Assembly (NCBI GenBank): GCA_021014325.1
Contig: CM037458.1
Location: 23,543,063 to 23,607,062 of the forward strand
Reading direction: 5' to 3'
DNA: 64,000 nucleotides
From: Plazaster borealis
Lineage: Eukaryota > Echinodermata > Asteroidea > Forcipulatida > Labidiasteridae
In this document: piece by piece, positions 1-10,998 of the stretch
How the letters are laid out: each line of letters opens with the position of its first letter
Position numbering within the stretch: the stretch's first letter is position 1
Notes under the pieces: model-generated
What the model saw: the letters and a program-made list of their open reading frames with translations, nothing else
What the model was told of the DNA's origin: nothing
Databases searched by the model: none
Position numbers and translations under genes: made by a program

Positions 1-105
1 ATGTGTCAAGTTTTGGGAAGCAGAGTGTTTGAATTTGACTTTTTAAATTTTTATTTTCATTTTTTTTATAAATAAGTAACAATGCTGCAATCAGCCTGTT
101 AACAA

Positions 106-240
106 TGGATCTTATGCAATGACGTCATCATGTCACCATCATAGACGTAAGACATTGATGAAACAACATCTATGTGCGTGTAGCATGAGCAACCTTCGCT
201 TGACCACTAGGTGAGGGCGCCCTACTCAAATTCTGTCATG
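106..240. repeat. Partial MITE of the GACGTCA / GGGCGCCCTAC family
   Basis: The stretch has TTATGCAATGACGTCA at its left and GGTGAGGGCGCCCTACT at its right, the same landmarks as the complete copy at 38094-38270. Its right terminus is decayed. Confidence 0.6.
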
Positions 241-3049
241 GTATTACTGCCATAGTGACTTCCCATGTGGGTTAACGTTGTCACTCAATGTAACTCAAGA
301 CAGGTGTGGAAAAGGCTTTAGATTGATAGATTATATTCAAACTCGTTCTTTCTCAAATCTCAACGGAAACGTGTATTCTTGTACAACAACAAGTTTCTGT
401 GATATAAATGGATACTATTTCTCCCTGGCACAACATCCAATACAATATCAGTCCAGTGGGCTTCAGATTGTAAAGCATCAAATTAATCAAGGGACATGAG
501 TTAGGGACTCAGTTCTTGCAGTAGATCTGTAATTGAATATCATATACAGGTGTGCTTGCTACCGGTCCCCAAATACACAATAACAGGGGCTCATGTAGTA
601 GGGATGGAGGCCTGAGTTTAAAAAAACCCAAAAAACCTATCCCAACCCCATTCAGCCATTTTGTTCTTGTTTTCCCATGACAGAACCAAATAGAAACAGG
701 ATTTACCCGGTGTTAAATTGAGATTTCCCACAAATTCTTCTTTTCTATTTCTCTAACCCAACCTAGATTTAAGATTTTTGTCATTCAATGGTGCAGATTT
801 CCATGAGTGCCATACCAGCTCATTGTGCAGTCTAAAAAGAAACCCCCAGCAGACACATCATGGGAAACGGTTTTATTTGAATTCAACTGTAAACACCCTG
901 CAATTGGAAGAATGCCGCATTTGAGATATTTTAGCGCAGAAGGATCTTCACAGTCCACTGATTTGTTTTCTCTCTCTTCTTTTCAAAATGGAATTGTATA
1001 TCAACTTCTCCTGTTGTTGTGAAAAAATTTGCCAGAAGCATCCTGTTGGTTTCAAAGATCGTTAAGATCCGGCTGCAACCAATATAATGCAAACAGGAAA
1101 GTAATAAAATAATTGATAAGTTCCCAGATTTGTAATGGTTTCAGGTGTAGACTCCTGCTGAGGCATCACGCAGCAACTGTTTGCCACCATTTCAGGGGGG
1201 GGGGGGGTGCAATACTCAATAGGTGTTGTGCCCCCCCCCCCTAGTATGTGTAACCATTGAACCAAACTGGTGTTATTGTGAGCCATTCAGGTGATGCATT
1301 CACACAGTAATTTTTTTACTTCTGAAGTGTTTAGCGGGAGGAGGAATCTAAATCTATCACCTTACCAAACATATCCTGGCAAGTTGGAAAGAGGCCAATG
1401 TGTTGTCATTTTTAGACATGCATTTTGAGTCAATAGATCTAGTGCAGCCTTCTTGTTTTCCTTTCCATTCCTAATCAGTGTAACCATAAAGAGGTTGGAA
1501 GGTCAAAATAGTCTGGCCCCTCTATGGAATAATGAGACTCAGTTTTCATTATTACCAATGTAGACAGGGAACGTGACAAAGGTGGTTGTAGTGTTTGATA
1601 AAGGTCTATTCCCTCTTCAGGATATTTGGTTGGATGACACATCAGTCATTCCAGAGATGCAGAAAGTGGTGTTATCACCCAAGAAGTTCCTTGATTTGGG
1701 ATCACTGCTATCTTCATTGGGGGAATAGAGATCCTATCGAAGCATATCCCATTTGGGGTGGTTTTGATGTCTGTCACCCTGGGTTTTCAGGAGTGGGGAC
1801 TATTGAGAAAAGAGATTCAATCAGGGTAGAATTACATAAACCAATTGGGGTAGATTTTTGAGCCTCAGCAAGTAGTAACATCAGAAACCACATTTAAAAC
1901 ACCAATTCAAGTTAACCTTTCAGTTTTCCATCAAACTAGACTAAGTTAATATATAATTTCGTTCATGTTTGATTGAGAACATATGGTTTGTTTGTGCATT
2001 TCTGTAGTTTATTAGATCTAATAGAGTAAGTAACCTAATATCATGAGTTAAGTAGATAGCTAAGAAGCAGGGCAGTTTGCAATAATTTTATGTTGGCTTT
2101 GTTTGTGTGTGTGTGTTTTTGTTTATGCTGTGTCCAAGAAGAATATCAACGAGCCAATTTGTTTGTAAGATTTCTCCCCATTTACTTATAGATACAAATA
2201 AATGTACATTCTGCCCAGACAATATGGAATTTTTAGGTTGGGGGAATGTGTATGTGTTTATGTACCGTTTACGTTCATGATAAAACATCGTCACATGTGT
2301 AGATTTGTGCCCAAAGGTCACCTCAACCGCACCCTCTTAAAGCATACAGCACAAATCTATACAATTGATCAATTATTAGTTCCTACATTGGACACGATAT
2401 ACCCTAGAATTCCCCCTTTGTTGAATCTAAAAAAACATTTGTATTTACAAGGAGTCCTTGGTTTTTGCTTTGATCTACCTTTGAGTGTTCTACTAAAAAA
2501 TACAGTTCCTTTTGGTGAATTAAAATTATGGAGAGCAAAGAGGAAGGACGTGAGTTAGGATTGAATTGTTAATTTCGCACACCATATACAAGTGTCAATC
2601 TCATCCACTGAACAAAAACTTCATGGCTCTGCTTACTGCTGAATTCTGTGCTTACCTTCACCATTCATCGCTTACAAGGTTAGCGCTAAAACTCTGCGCT
2701 AGCTGTCTAAGTGAAGGATGCTTAGTAAGTCAGAGCTGCCAGCTCTTCCTTATTCTGCAAAAAGTTTCCTGAAAATAAACCAATGTTCCAATGAACACAT
2801 TTGAAAATCTCCCTGTTGGAAACGTTTTCGCTGTTGTGTTTAATGTATTTCTAAATATATCCTTGGTTGTACAAAATCTCCCTGATTGCAAGATTGCAAG
2901 ATTGCAAAGGTTGCGGCGCTGTGAAGTATCCACACAAAAGTTTCTTGCTAACCTGTGAAGTACGCTTCTGTAAAGCATGGATTTGTCTGTGACTGTAAGA
3001 GCTGATTGGCGCTTGGTAAAAAGAGCTATGAAATATGGCCCTTTTGCTA

Positions 3050-3222
3050 ACAGGGCCCAATTTCTGCTTAGCAGATTTCTTGGCTAGGCAAAAAATGAGT
3101 GGTGAACCAGTCGCATCAGTGTAAACTTTATGGCATATTGGCTGGTACCCTGTTTCTGATAAGCATGTTTTTTCTGTGCTAAGCAAGTTTTTTCTGCTTA
3201 CAGGCTTTATGAAATTGGGCGC
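3050..3222. repeat. GGGCCCAATTTC-type palindromic MITE
   Basis: It begins GGGCCCAATTTCTGCTTAGC and ends with a degenerate inverted copy, TTTATGAAATTGGGCGC. The same family occurs at 27782-27953 with better termini. Confidence 0.65.
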
Positions 3223-3792
3223 TTGTTTCCAGTTACAAACAGACACATTGTTTGTTGACTGGTATTCCTATCTTGCTACACATAGGGGTGGGCGTAAAGA
3301 TTAGCTTCATCTAGTTTGCTCGTAGACAATGAATTAAACCATTGGACAGGTTGAATTTTTAAACCGATAACACTCTCACTCAATATTAACAATTGGCTAT
3401 TGTTGTTCGTGTGCTTCAGTCTTCAGGTAACAAATGTGTTTTATTTCCAGCAAAGTTTATCTCAAAGATAGGAGTGGTTGCCATTCTAGGCTTTTTAAGA
3501 TAAATTTGATTTCACTTTCTCTGCTGATTAAGAAATTTGCCAAATGAAAACTTTCCCCAAATTGCTTAACAGTAAATTGACTATATTTATGGAATTAACA
3601 GTTTTGTTTTGCTGTGAATGGCGAGTAGTTAGTTTAACAAAGGATGGAAGAGAGAGTCATTCCTTGAACCATTTACAGTTTGCAGTTAAGAAAACATTTT
3701 TTTTTCAAATACATATTGTTCACTCTGTGTTGATAATAGACAGAAAAAACTCAACACAGTTTATGCAGTTGAGGTTATGTTTACACTTTTAA

Positions 3793-4154
3793 GGTTGATC
3801 ATGTGACCAGTATTTGTAAATAAAGGTCATTCAAGATCAGTATTGATAAATTAAGGTCATGTGACTAATATAAAACGAAGGTGTGTGATTGATACTATTC
3901 AAATGAGGTCAAGTGACTAGAGTGTTCAATGGGGTCATGTGATCATTGCAGTTGAGGTCATGTGATAAATTTGGTAAAAGTTGTGATGCAGCCATTACTG
4001 ACAATTAAGATCTTATGGCCATTTTGTCAACATATGTTATGCTCCCAAAATTGTCAGACTTGGTCATGTTACCAATACTGTTGAGTGCTATCATGTGACC
4101 AACATGCCTATGATGTCATGTGGCCTGATATTGTCCACAAGGTCATGTGATCAG
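3793..4154. repeat. Degenerate repeat around the palindrome TCATGTGA
   Basis: GGTCATGTGACC-like words recur about nine times at irregular spacings of roughly 23-105 bases (near 3797, 3854, 3907, 3933, 3957, 4062, 4090, 4113 and 4141), with AT-rich text between them. It is an old, diverged tandem array. Confidence 0.7.
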
Positions 4155-5126
4155 TTAAGTATCAGCTCCTGGAATGAGATTTTGAGCGATGAATTTATCT
4201 TAAAAAGAGAAGTTAATTATTCTAGTAAGCACTTTGTGCTTCCAAGATGACAGTGAACAGTCAATGTCATGTAATTTCATGACCTTTTTTTCTAAATTTA
4301 TGAATCGAATGAAAGAGTAGCCATAATTTACTCTTGTATTCATATTAAATGAACTTATTGCTTGCTTAGTAGCTTATCGGTTTTTAAAATGCATTTTCAG
4401 ACAATTTGCGTGATTACTGATTTTGCATGGATATGATTACTGCAGGTCTCATATTTTTAACTTGTACAATTATCTGATTAATAGCTTTATAGAATTGTTT
4501 TGAAGAAAAAAATATGAAAACAAACCAAACAAACAAAAAGATGCTGTTGATATTTGTTCTTTAATAATAATATATATATTTTAGGTATACTTTGACTGCA
4601 CAATTATAACTGAATTTCTGTAGTGAGACACTTTGGTTGTGTGATGTTGTAACCAAATAAAGTGCTTGGTATCGATTTCATATTGATAACGACAATTCAG
4701 GGTGTATCTTGCCTGCTTTATAGCATTGTACATGTATCAATTGTTTAGGAGAACGGTTTGGTGTTTCTAAAAAAAAAAGGTGTTCCATTCCAAGAAAGTT
4801 TGTGAGTCGGTCTTTCAACCAGGTTATACAAAAAAAGCGTTAGATTATTTTGAACTCCAACAGTTGCTGGTGTTTTTATTAGCTTGATTAAAAAGCAGTA
4901 TTATTATCAATTGGAATTTGTTTGATGGGAGAGTGAGAGGGGGTGCGAGTGAGTGAACTGGAAAGGAGGGATGCAGTTGTTTTTGAAGAGACCTTAATAT
5001 AAACTAATTACTGAATTAAAATCAGTGTTTTACCTTAGTCACACAAGATGCACTAAATGATGTTAGAAGCACTGGTGTATAGAAGTGCTACTTACAACGT
5101 CAATAATTTCCCTAGTCAGTTCATTT

Positions 5127-5523
5127 GATACTCAGGGACTGAGTGTTGATACTCAAGCACTGAGTGATGATACTCAAGCACTGAGTGTTGATACCCAAGC
5201 ACTGAGTGTTGATAACTCAATCACACAGTGATGATACTCAAGCACTGAGTGTTGATACTCAAGCACTGAGTGATGATACTCAATCACTGAGTGTTGATAC
5301 TCAAGCACTGAGTGTTGATACCCAAGCACTGAGTGATGATACTCAATCACACAGTGATGATACTCAATCACACAGTGATGATACTCAATCACTGAGTGTT
5401 GATACTCGAGCACTGAGAGTTGATACTCAAGCACTGAGTGATGATACTCGAGCACTGAGTGTTGATACTCAAGCACTGAGTGTTGATACTCAAACACTGA
5501 GTATTTATTCTCAAGCACTGAGT
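5127..5523. repeat. 21-bp minisatellite, about 19 copies
   Basis: The unit is GATACTCAAGCACTGAGTGTT with GTT/GAT and CACAG variants. Each unit contains the hairpin ACTCA-AGCAC-TGAGT. As 21 is divisible by three, open frames run through both strands (DTQALSV on +, EYQHSVL on -); these are products of the period and not evidence of a gene. Confidence 0.93.
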
Positions 5524-7284
5524 ACTCCCTCATTTCCTGAGTAAATTGATGTAATTTTAACAAAATTAATAACATAAATAAAATAGTGACAACTTGTTCT
5601 ATTTTTTATAAACTCAACACTTGTTGGGGTTAGTGGTTAGCATGTATAAGTGGGTTGGAAGGCACAGTTATAAATGTTTTATTTTTCATGGTAAAATTGC
5701 GATTAATAATGATGTGATTTCAGTCTTTGGAGCTGATAGTCAGGTTCAGAATTTTGTCTACAGTGGCTTTGAATTTCTTGGTAAACATTTGTATGTTTTC
5801 TTTCATAGTGCTGTCGATCGGTTACCGGGCTGAAGATTTTTTTCTGCTGAAAAATGTTGTTCTTAAAGTCTGGGATTTTTGTCTAAAAGCAATTACTGAA
5901 TTCCACAGTTGTGTTCTGTCAGAGCTCCTGTTCACACACTTTGTGTGAGACACATTTTGTGATTTCCTCGCAAGCAGAATACCTGAAATTATTTAAAGAC
6001 ATCTATTAATTTGAATTCTTGTAGAGGAAACAATTTTTCAAAAATGGCCCAAGGCCTAGTTTCTTTCAAGAAATGTACCACCTGCCACCAATGTGAAAGA
6101 AAGTATGCAATGTTTTGACCTCCATGTTGGATTTATAATAGTTGTAAAGGATTGATACTGTGCCATTAACTTTGGACTTATTGTTAAACCAATCTTGTTA
6201 ATCTAAGTTGTATATAATTTTTGTGGGTTTGATAAAAAAAAAAATTGACATAGTATTCCCAGGCTATTGTAGTCTGGCTCCTCTAGTTGCCTTACTTAAG
6301 TACCTTTTTCTGCACATCTAGTCCCCTGACTCACTCGGTGTTGTATAACTAGACAGTGAAGAGCACTTTGATATAATTGACACTTGGTGTGACTAGACCT
6401 TACTCATGCATCCGCCATTTTACACACAAGTCTATGGGAGTCAAACTGAGGCTCATTGGCAGAATAGGCTGGTGCCTTGTACATTGTGAACTTTTTTCAA
6501 AGTGGTTTTAAATTGAAAGTCAGGGAACAATACAACAATATGGCGGTGTGATGAGGGTCTATTATTGTGATATTAATGATAATGAACTTTTTGAACAATG
6601 CATGATAATTATTAGACTTGACCATACGGGTGTTGAAAATAAGCTGAAATCTTACAATTTTTGTAAAAAAAAAGTAACTGTCTTTGAATACATTTGTATA
6701 GATGTCCTGTGGAAATAGGAAGAGAAAACTAGGACTCAAAACAGAGTCTCAAAGATAAAGATGTACAATCCTAGAAAAGATCTAAATGCATGAACTGTAT
6801 AAATTTACATCAACATTTTAGTTTTAAAAAATCAATAATTATTAATGTACGCATGGTTTACTGTTTCATAATTGATTAGTTGTAAAGCATTTCAGCAGCA
6901 TTATTGCTGAGCAACTTTTTCCAAACCACAATGAATTGGAGGGTTTAAATTTTCCAATGCTATTAAAATCTACACTTCAGTTGTTCATAATTTTAAGGGA
7001 AAACTTACAAACTTCTTCAGTAGAAAGTATTAGCTATTTAAGTAGAATGATTTTAACTTATGAATTTGTAGAATTGGTCTTCACGAAAAAAAAAATTGCA
7101 CTGTTTATTTTTTTTAAATGAAACACGCAACTTCTGATAATAGTTTTGACTTTAAAAACTGAAAATAAAGCTGTTCTGTTTGGTGTTCCACTGCTACTAC
7201 TGAATTGCTAGTGATCCCTTGCTCGAGGTTAAGAGTTATGCTGCTTGGAAAAATATTTATGACTAACTCTTATCATTTATACTG

Positions 7285-7473
7285 TAAAAACGTCCGGGTC
7301 AGAATTGACCCGGATCCGGGTTCCATGGGGCCTGACCCATTTGTGGGTCAGTACGATCGGGAATCTGTGTCAAAATGACCCAGAAATGGGTTAAAATGGT
7401 GCAGAATCCAGGTTAAAATCCAATGTTTAACCACTTTCCGGAATCCAAGTCAATTCTGACCGGGGAGGTTTTA
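7285..7473. repeat. Palindromic MITE with CCGGGTCAGAATTGA termini
   Basis: The left end TAAAAACGTCCGGGTCAGAA and the right end TTCTGACCGGGGAGGTTTTA form imperfect terminal inverted repeats. The inner part repeats GGGTCA/TGACCC words in both directions, so it can fold into a long hairpin. Confidence 0.7.
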
Positions 7474-9566
7474 GAGCGTATGAGAAATGTCAAATTTGAC
7501 TTGTTATCGTGAAAAAGTTGGGCTTGCTACAAGAAAATTGTTTGGTTCCCTTATCTTGTAATCTAACATATTACTGAGCCTGTTTCTTTGTTCATATTTA
7601 TATCTGCTCTCTTATATTGGAAGGGGGTTGCTTGTGGTTACTGGAAATGGTAATTAGGATGCATGATTCTGTGTATTGATTCTTTTGTTGTTGTTGTTGT
7701 TGATGGCCTTAAGGAGTATAGTTTCCGAGTTGATTTTTAAGAGGGATTTACACTGATGCATTGATGTTTTTATTTGATTTAAGTCTCTTAGTCTAACATC
7801 ATTAGTTGTTTGTATGTTTTCTTCCTGTGGAGGGAAGGGAAGAGAAGAGTGATTGCATTTATGTTGACTTATCAAAAACATAGATTTTATTTCGTATTGA
7901 TTTTTCATAATACCAGTACTACCCATTTAGTTCAAAAAAGATGTTTTATTTTTTTGTGTGATGTTCCAAGCTTCATTTTGTAACTAATTAAAATCCACAT
8001 TGTTTGATTTTGTTATTTTTCAAAGCTGCTTTTAAGTAGTTAATTTCAAGAAGTTTTTGTTTGCAGATTTGGGTTTTTTTATTTTAAAAAGCTAGGGACC
8101 AACATTTGTGATGTGAAGTTGATGAATGGGGTTATTGTAAACATTATATGTATAATTAATGAATTTTAAAGTCGGCTATGGTATAGTTTATTTTGTAAAC
8201 ATCACGTTGGATTAACAAACATTGCACATCAACAAGCCACTTATACATAATGTTTTGCTGTGTTCCTAAGTTTTAATTTGTATATCACAATTTAAGTATA
8301 AAGTTAACAGTCCGCTTCAATACTCTTTTGAGCAAAAAGTTATTCCTGTGTTTTGATTTTTAATTTTGTTTTAATGACTGACTTTTGGCACTTTTGATAT
8401 CACAGATCAAGTATGATGATGAGTTTTTATAAGACGTAGCGGCAGTGTGCCTCGGGGTTGTATCACTTGCATCATTTTACCAGGAATGGTTCTCACGTGC
8501 ACATCTTGGCCCATTATTACTTCTTGTGTTTTTGCCGTGCTCTTTTGAGTTTGTTATTTTCTTGTGTAACCATTAAGTTATTTTTTGGGGGCCGATACCC
8601 ATTTCAAGCAACAGCATAACCACTCTGTCGGTGTGACACTAGTTTGAAGAGAAGTTTGGCTATAAATATTGTTTTGTTGTCCGGCGAATGGTCGGAATTT
8701 GTCATGACCCAACCAGATGGTACGAGAATGAGTTGGAGTTTAGACCATCATGGTACACTAAAAGACTGTATTCTTAAGTGATTTGAGGTCTTGGATTGGA
8801 TCCGAACCTTCAATTTAAAGACACTGAATATTATGCATGAAGTGTAGAAGACCTTCACTGTGGTCATCTTACTGTGGTCATCTTTGTCACTATCCGCAAG
8901 TGGCTTCAAAATGGCTAATAGTTCTTAAGCCAATAATGGCCATTGAATTCAGAACATCCAAAGGTTGATTGGCCTTGGACAATAGATAAATATCATCCCT
9001 AATTACTTTGTCCTTCCAAAGTCTATTTTCCAGTAACTAGGAAGCTTTTAAGAAGCATTAAATTTACCATTAAAAACCAAACGAGGCTATTGTTCTCTGA
9101 TGATTAGGATCTATCGTAACCGTGGTTTTTATGACAATATAGAGATACTTATAATATTGTCAAAAAAATTAAATAACAAATTCAGTAATGTGAGACCGTA
9201 ACGTACCTTCATAGGATAAATACAAGTGTAAGAATATTACTAGTTTATAGTTAAGTCCAAAAAATTGTAATTGATGAATCTGTAGTTACAGTGATAAATT
9301 TAGCATGTTGTTAGTCACTTGATCTAGTACATGTTTTGATCTGTCATTGATAACTACTGTCCCCTTCTATCTAATGTTTTATCTTCCCATTAGTTGAGAC
9401 GTTGAGGTGTTCTGACCATCCGCTGTCATGGTAACAGCTGTTTATGGAGTGGGGAATAAAAGAAGCTTACACATGTTTTGATAAAACATTAACAAGATGT
9501 CATGTTTTTTCGTTATTTGAGTTTTGAGTCTTCTGGAAGTTAAACCCCTTAATCCGTTGTATTCTT

Positions 9567-9736
9567 GACCCAATTTTCGGATGCTGCTTAGCAGATACCT
9601 AGCTAAGCGAAATGATGGAGGGGCATCATTCGCAAAAATGTTATTCACTTGTTATTTTGGCTGGTAATCCATTTCTGCTAAGCGAGACGTTTTCTTTGCT
9701 ATAATTCTGCTGACAAGCTTTATGAATTTTTGCCAA
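9567..9736. repeat. Diverged copy of the GGGCCCAATTTC MITE family
   Basis: It carries the family's internal words (CTGCTTAGCAGA, GGCTGGTAATCC, CTGCTAAGCGAGA) and a decayed right end (AAGCTTTATGAATTTT). Confidence 0.5.
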
Positions 9737-10311
9737 GAACTGAAATTAATCACTTCACAGCCAGTCTAGTTTAAAGAAAGTTTCTCAACACAAATTTCTT
9801 GTGATTGAACTGTAACATCAAACTCAAGCAAACCTGGGTTTGGGATTTCAGAGGATTGATTGCAGCAAAGCAAATTCTTTTACAACTTCTGCTGTTGTGT
9901 TTTACAACCTTTAAATCAAAATAATTTTTGTAATATAGAAGTTATCAAAAGAACCACATCTGATGGGCTTGCTCTTTGAGGCAAGAAATGCTTCTCACAA
10001 AACATTAAGCCTGTGAACTATTCAACCTGGAATGCTGGACTCCTTTCATAAAATGACAGCATGTGAGATATTTTCTTTGTCTATGAGAAAATTGAAACCA
10101 TCCAAAATGGAGAATGATCTGACTACACAGTGAAGTTAATTAAAATGTGATCGAAACTAATTGCAGGAGTAATGAATACCCAATGGAAACGATGGCTTGT
10201 CAGACAGGTTGTAAAAGAATACAATGATTGCTAGTAAAGAAAAATGCATAATATTGCAACGTGTGACGTCTTCTCGTGGTTTTGATGAGTTTGCAATTTT
10301 GAGTTAAATGC

Positions 10312-10506
10312 AGGCGCGGATCCAGGGGGGGCGTGGGGGCGCACACCCCCCTTTTCATATTAAAAAAAAAAAAAAAGGGAGAAAAGAAAAAAAGAGGGAG
10401 AGAGAGAGAAGGGGAGGGAGAAGTGGGGCAACAAACTTCATTTATCATTTTTGCTGCTTGGTATATTTTCACGCCCCCCGTTTGGAAAATCCTGGATCCG
10501 CCCCTG
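10312..10506. repeat. Short element with GGCGCGGATCCAGG inverted ends
   Basis: The left end GGCGCGGATCCAGG and the right end CCTGGATCCGCCCCTG are inverted copies. Between them lie G-, A- and GA-rich tracts, and the C-rich text continues to about 10565. The structure is of the MITE or fold-back type. Confidence 0.6.
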
Positions 10507-10865
10507 AAATGTCCCCCCATCTCCAGCCCTCTGTCCCCCCATCTCCAGCCCTCAGCCCCCCCTCCCAAAAAAAAGAACAGGTCGGGCAGGTTGCAGACAA
10601 GTTTTAAAAAAAATCAAACTGGCAGCAATTGGCATTCAGTCTGTCTATTTGCTGACTGACTGTTCATGCTTTTCAGAGAGTTATTTGTGTCACTCAACAC
10701 CTCCCACCCCGCCTTTGTAGCGGACAAAACTTTGAACAAATGAAACTTTTTTTTATCTCAAACTTGAACCGAATTGCTCTACTTATGTAAATTAAATTAG
10801 AAATTCAACCAATCATTGCACGTCCTCTGCTGGGTTTCTGCTGGTCACGTGACTAGTTTCCAAAG

Positions 10866-10883
10866 ATGGCGGCGGTTGTTTAG
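10866..10883 (+). other. Possible upstream ORF 1 in the DNAAF9 leader
   Basis: ATG followed by four codons and TAG lies inside the GATGGCGGC promoter element. It is in the transcript only if initiation occurs upstream of it. Confidence 0.3.
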
Positions 10884-10890
10884 AGTTTCT

Positions 10891-10926
10891 ATGCAGTTTT
10901 CGCTGAGAATGTTTCTGATAAATTGA
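10891..10926 (+). other. Possible upstream ORF 2 in the DNAAF9 leader
   Basis: Eleven codons and TGA end four bases before the main ATG, in a different frame. The context is poor (TTTCT before ATG), so leaky scanning would be expected. Confidence 0.3.
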
Positions 10927-10930
10927 CGCC

Positions 10931-10998
10931 ATGCCTCCCAAAAGGCCTTCGTCAGCTCGTAAGAATATACCACAAGCCACATTTTCAGCTTTTGCCAG
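10931..10998 (+). CDS. DNAAF9: DNAAF9 exon 1 (residues 1-22 plus 2 nt)
   Basis: It encodes a short basic N-terminus, MPPKRPSSARKNIPQATF, and ends GCCAG|gtaagt, a consensus donor. The 68 nt leave phase 2, which fits exon 2. No homologous block is recognised, so the start is chosen from the promoter context, the donor and the phase. Intron 1 (3.6 kb) carries a Mutator-like MITE at 12511-12977, a SINE 3' fragment at about 13921-13975 and a SINE ending just before exon 2; the rest is AT-rich with nothing recognised. Confidence 0.7.

Larger units (their letters stand above)
1..10860. other. Upstream region without a recognised gene
   Basis: I find no exon that matches a known protein family on either strand; the open frames are short and low in complexity or fall inside repeats. 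The region is AT-rich and holds the repeats listed separately (106-240, 3050-3222, 3793-4154, 5127-5523, 7285-7473, 9567-9736, 10312-10506). AATAAA hexamers at 4656-4661 and 7164-7169 are each followed by GT-rich sequence. They could be poly(A) signals of a + strand gene lying left of the window, whose long 3'UTR would fill part of this stretch, but nothing here proves transcription. A G-run and a C-run face each other at about 1196-1240. Confidence 0.5.
10800..10930 (+). promoter_or_regulatory. Probable core promoter and 5' leader of DNAAF9
   Basis: No TATA box is seen. AAGATGGCGGC at 10863-10873 matches the YY1-type element often found at the start site of TATA-less metazoan genes. Two short upstream ORFs follow: 10866-10883 (five codons, inside the element) and 10891-10926 (eleven codons, ending four bases before the main ATG). 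The main ATG at 10931 has a fair context (GACGCC before ATG). The start site itself is inferred; if transcription begins inside the GGCGGC the first small ORF would be absent. Confidence 0.4.

Noticed and set aside
5174..5575. Open frames over the 21-bp repeat as a coding gene
   Set aside because: The period is divisible by three and no stop occurs in the unit; both strands are open, and no splice or start signals support a gene.
4656..7169. Poly(A) signals of an upstream gene
   Set aside because: AATAAA at 4656 and 7164 is common by chance in AT-rich DNA and no coding exon is seen in the window to the left; kept only as a remark.
10308..10659. Proline- and lysine-rich frames at 10200-10659
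   Set aside because: They cross a palindromic element with G-, A- and C-tracts just upstream of the promoter; low complexity explains them.
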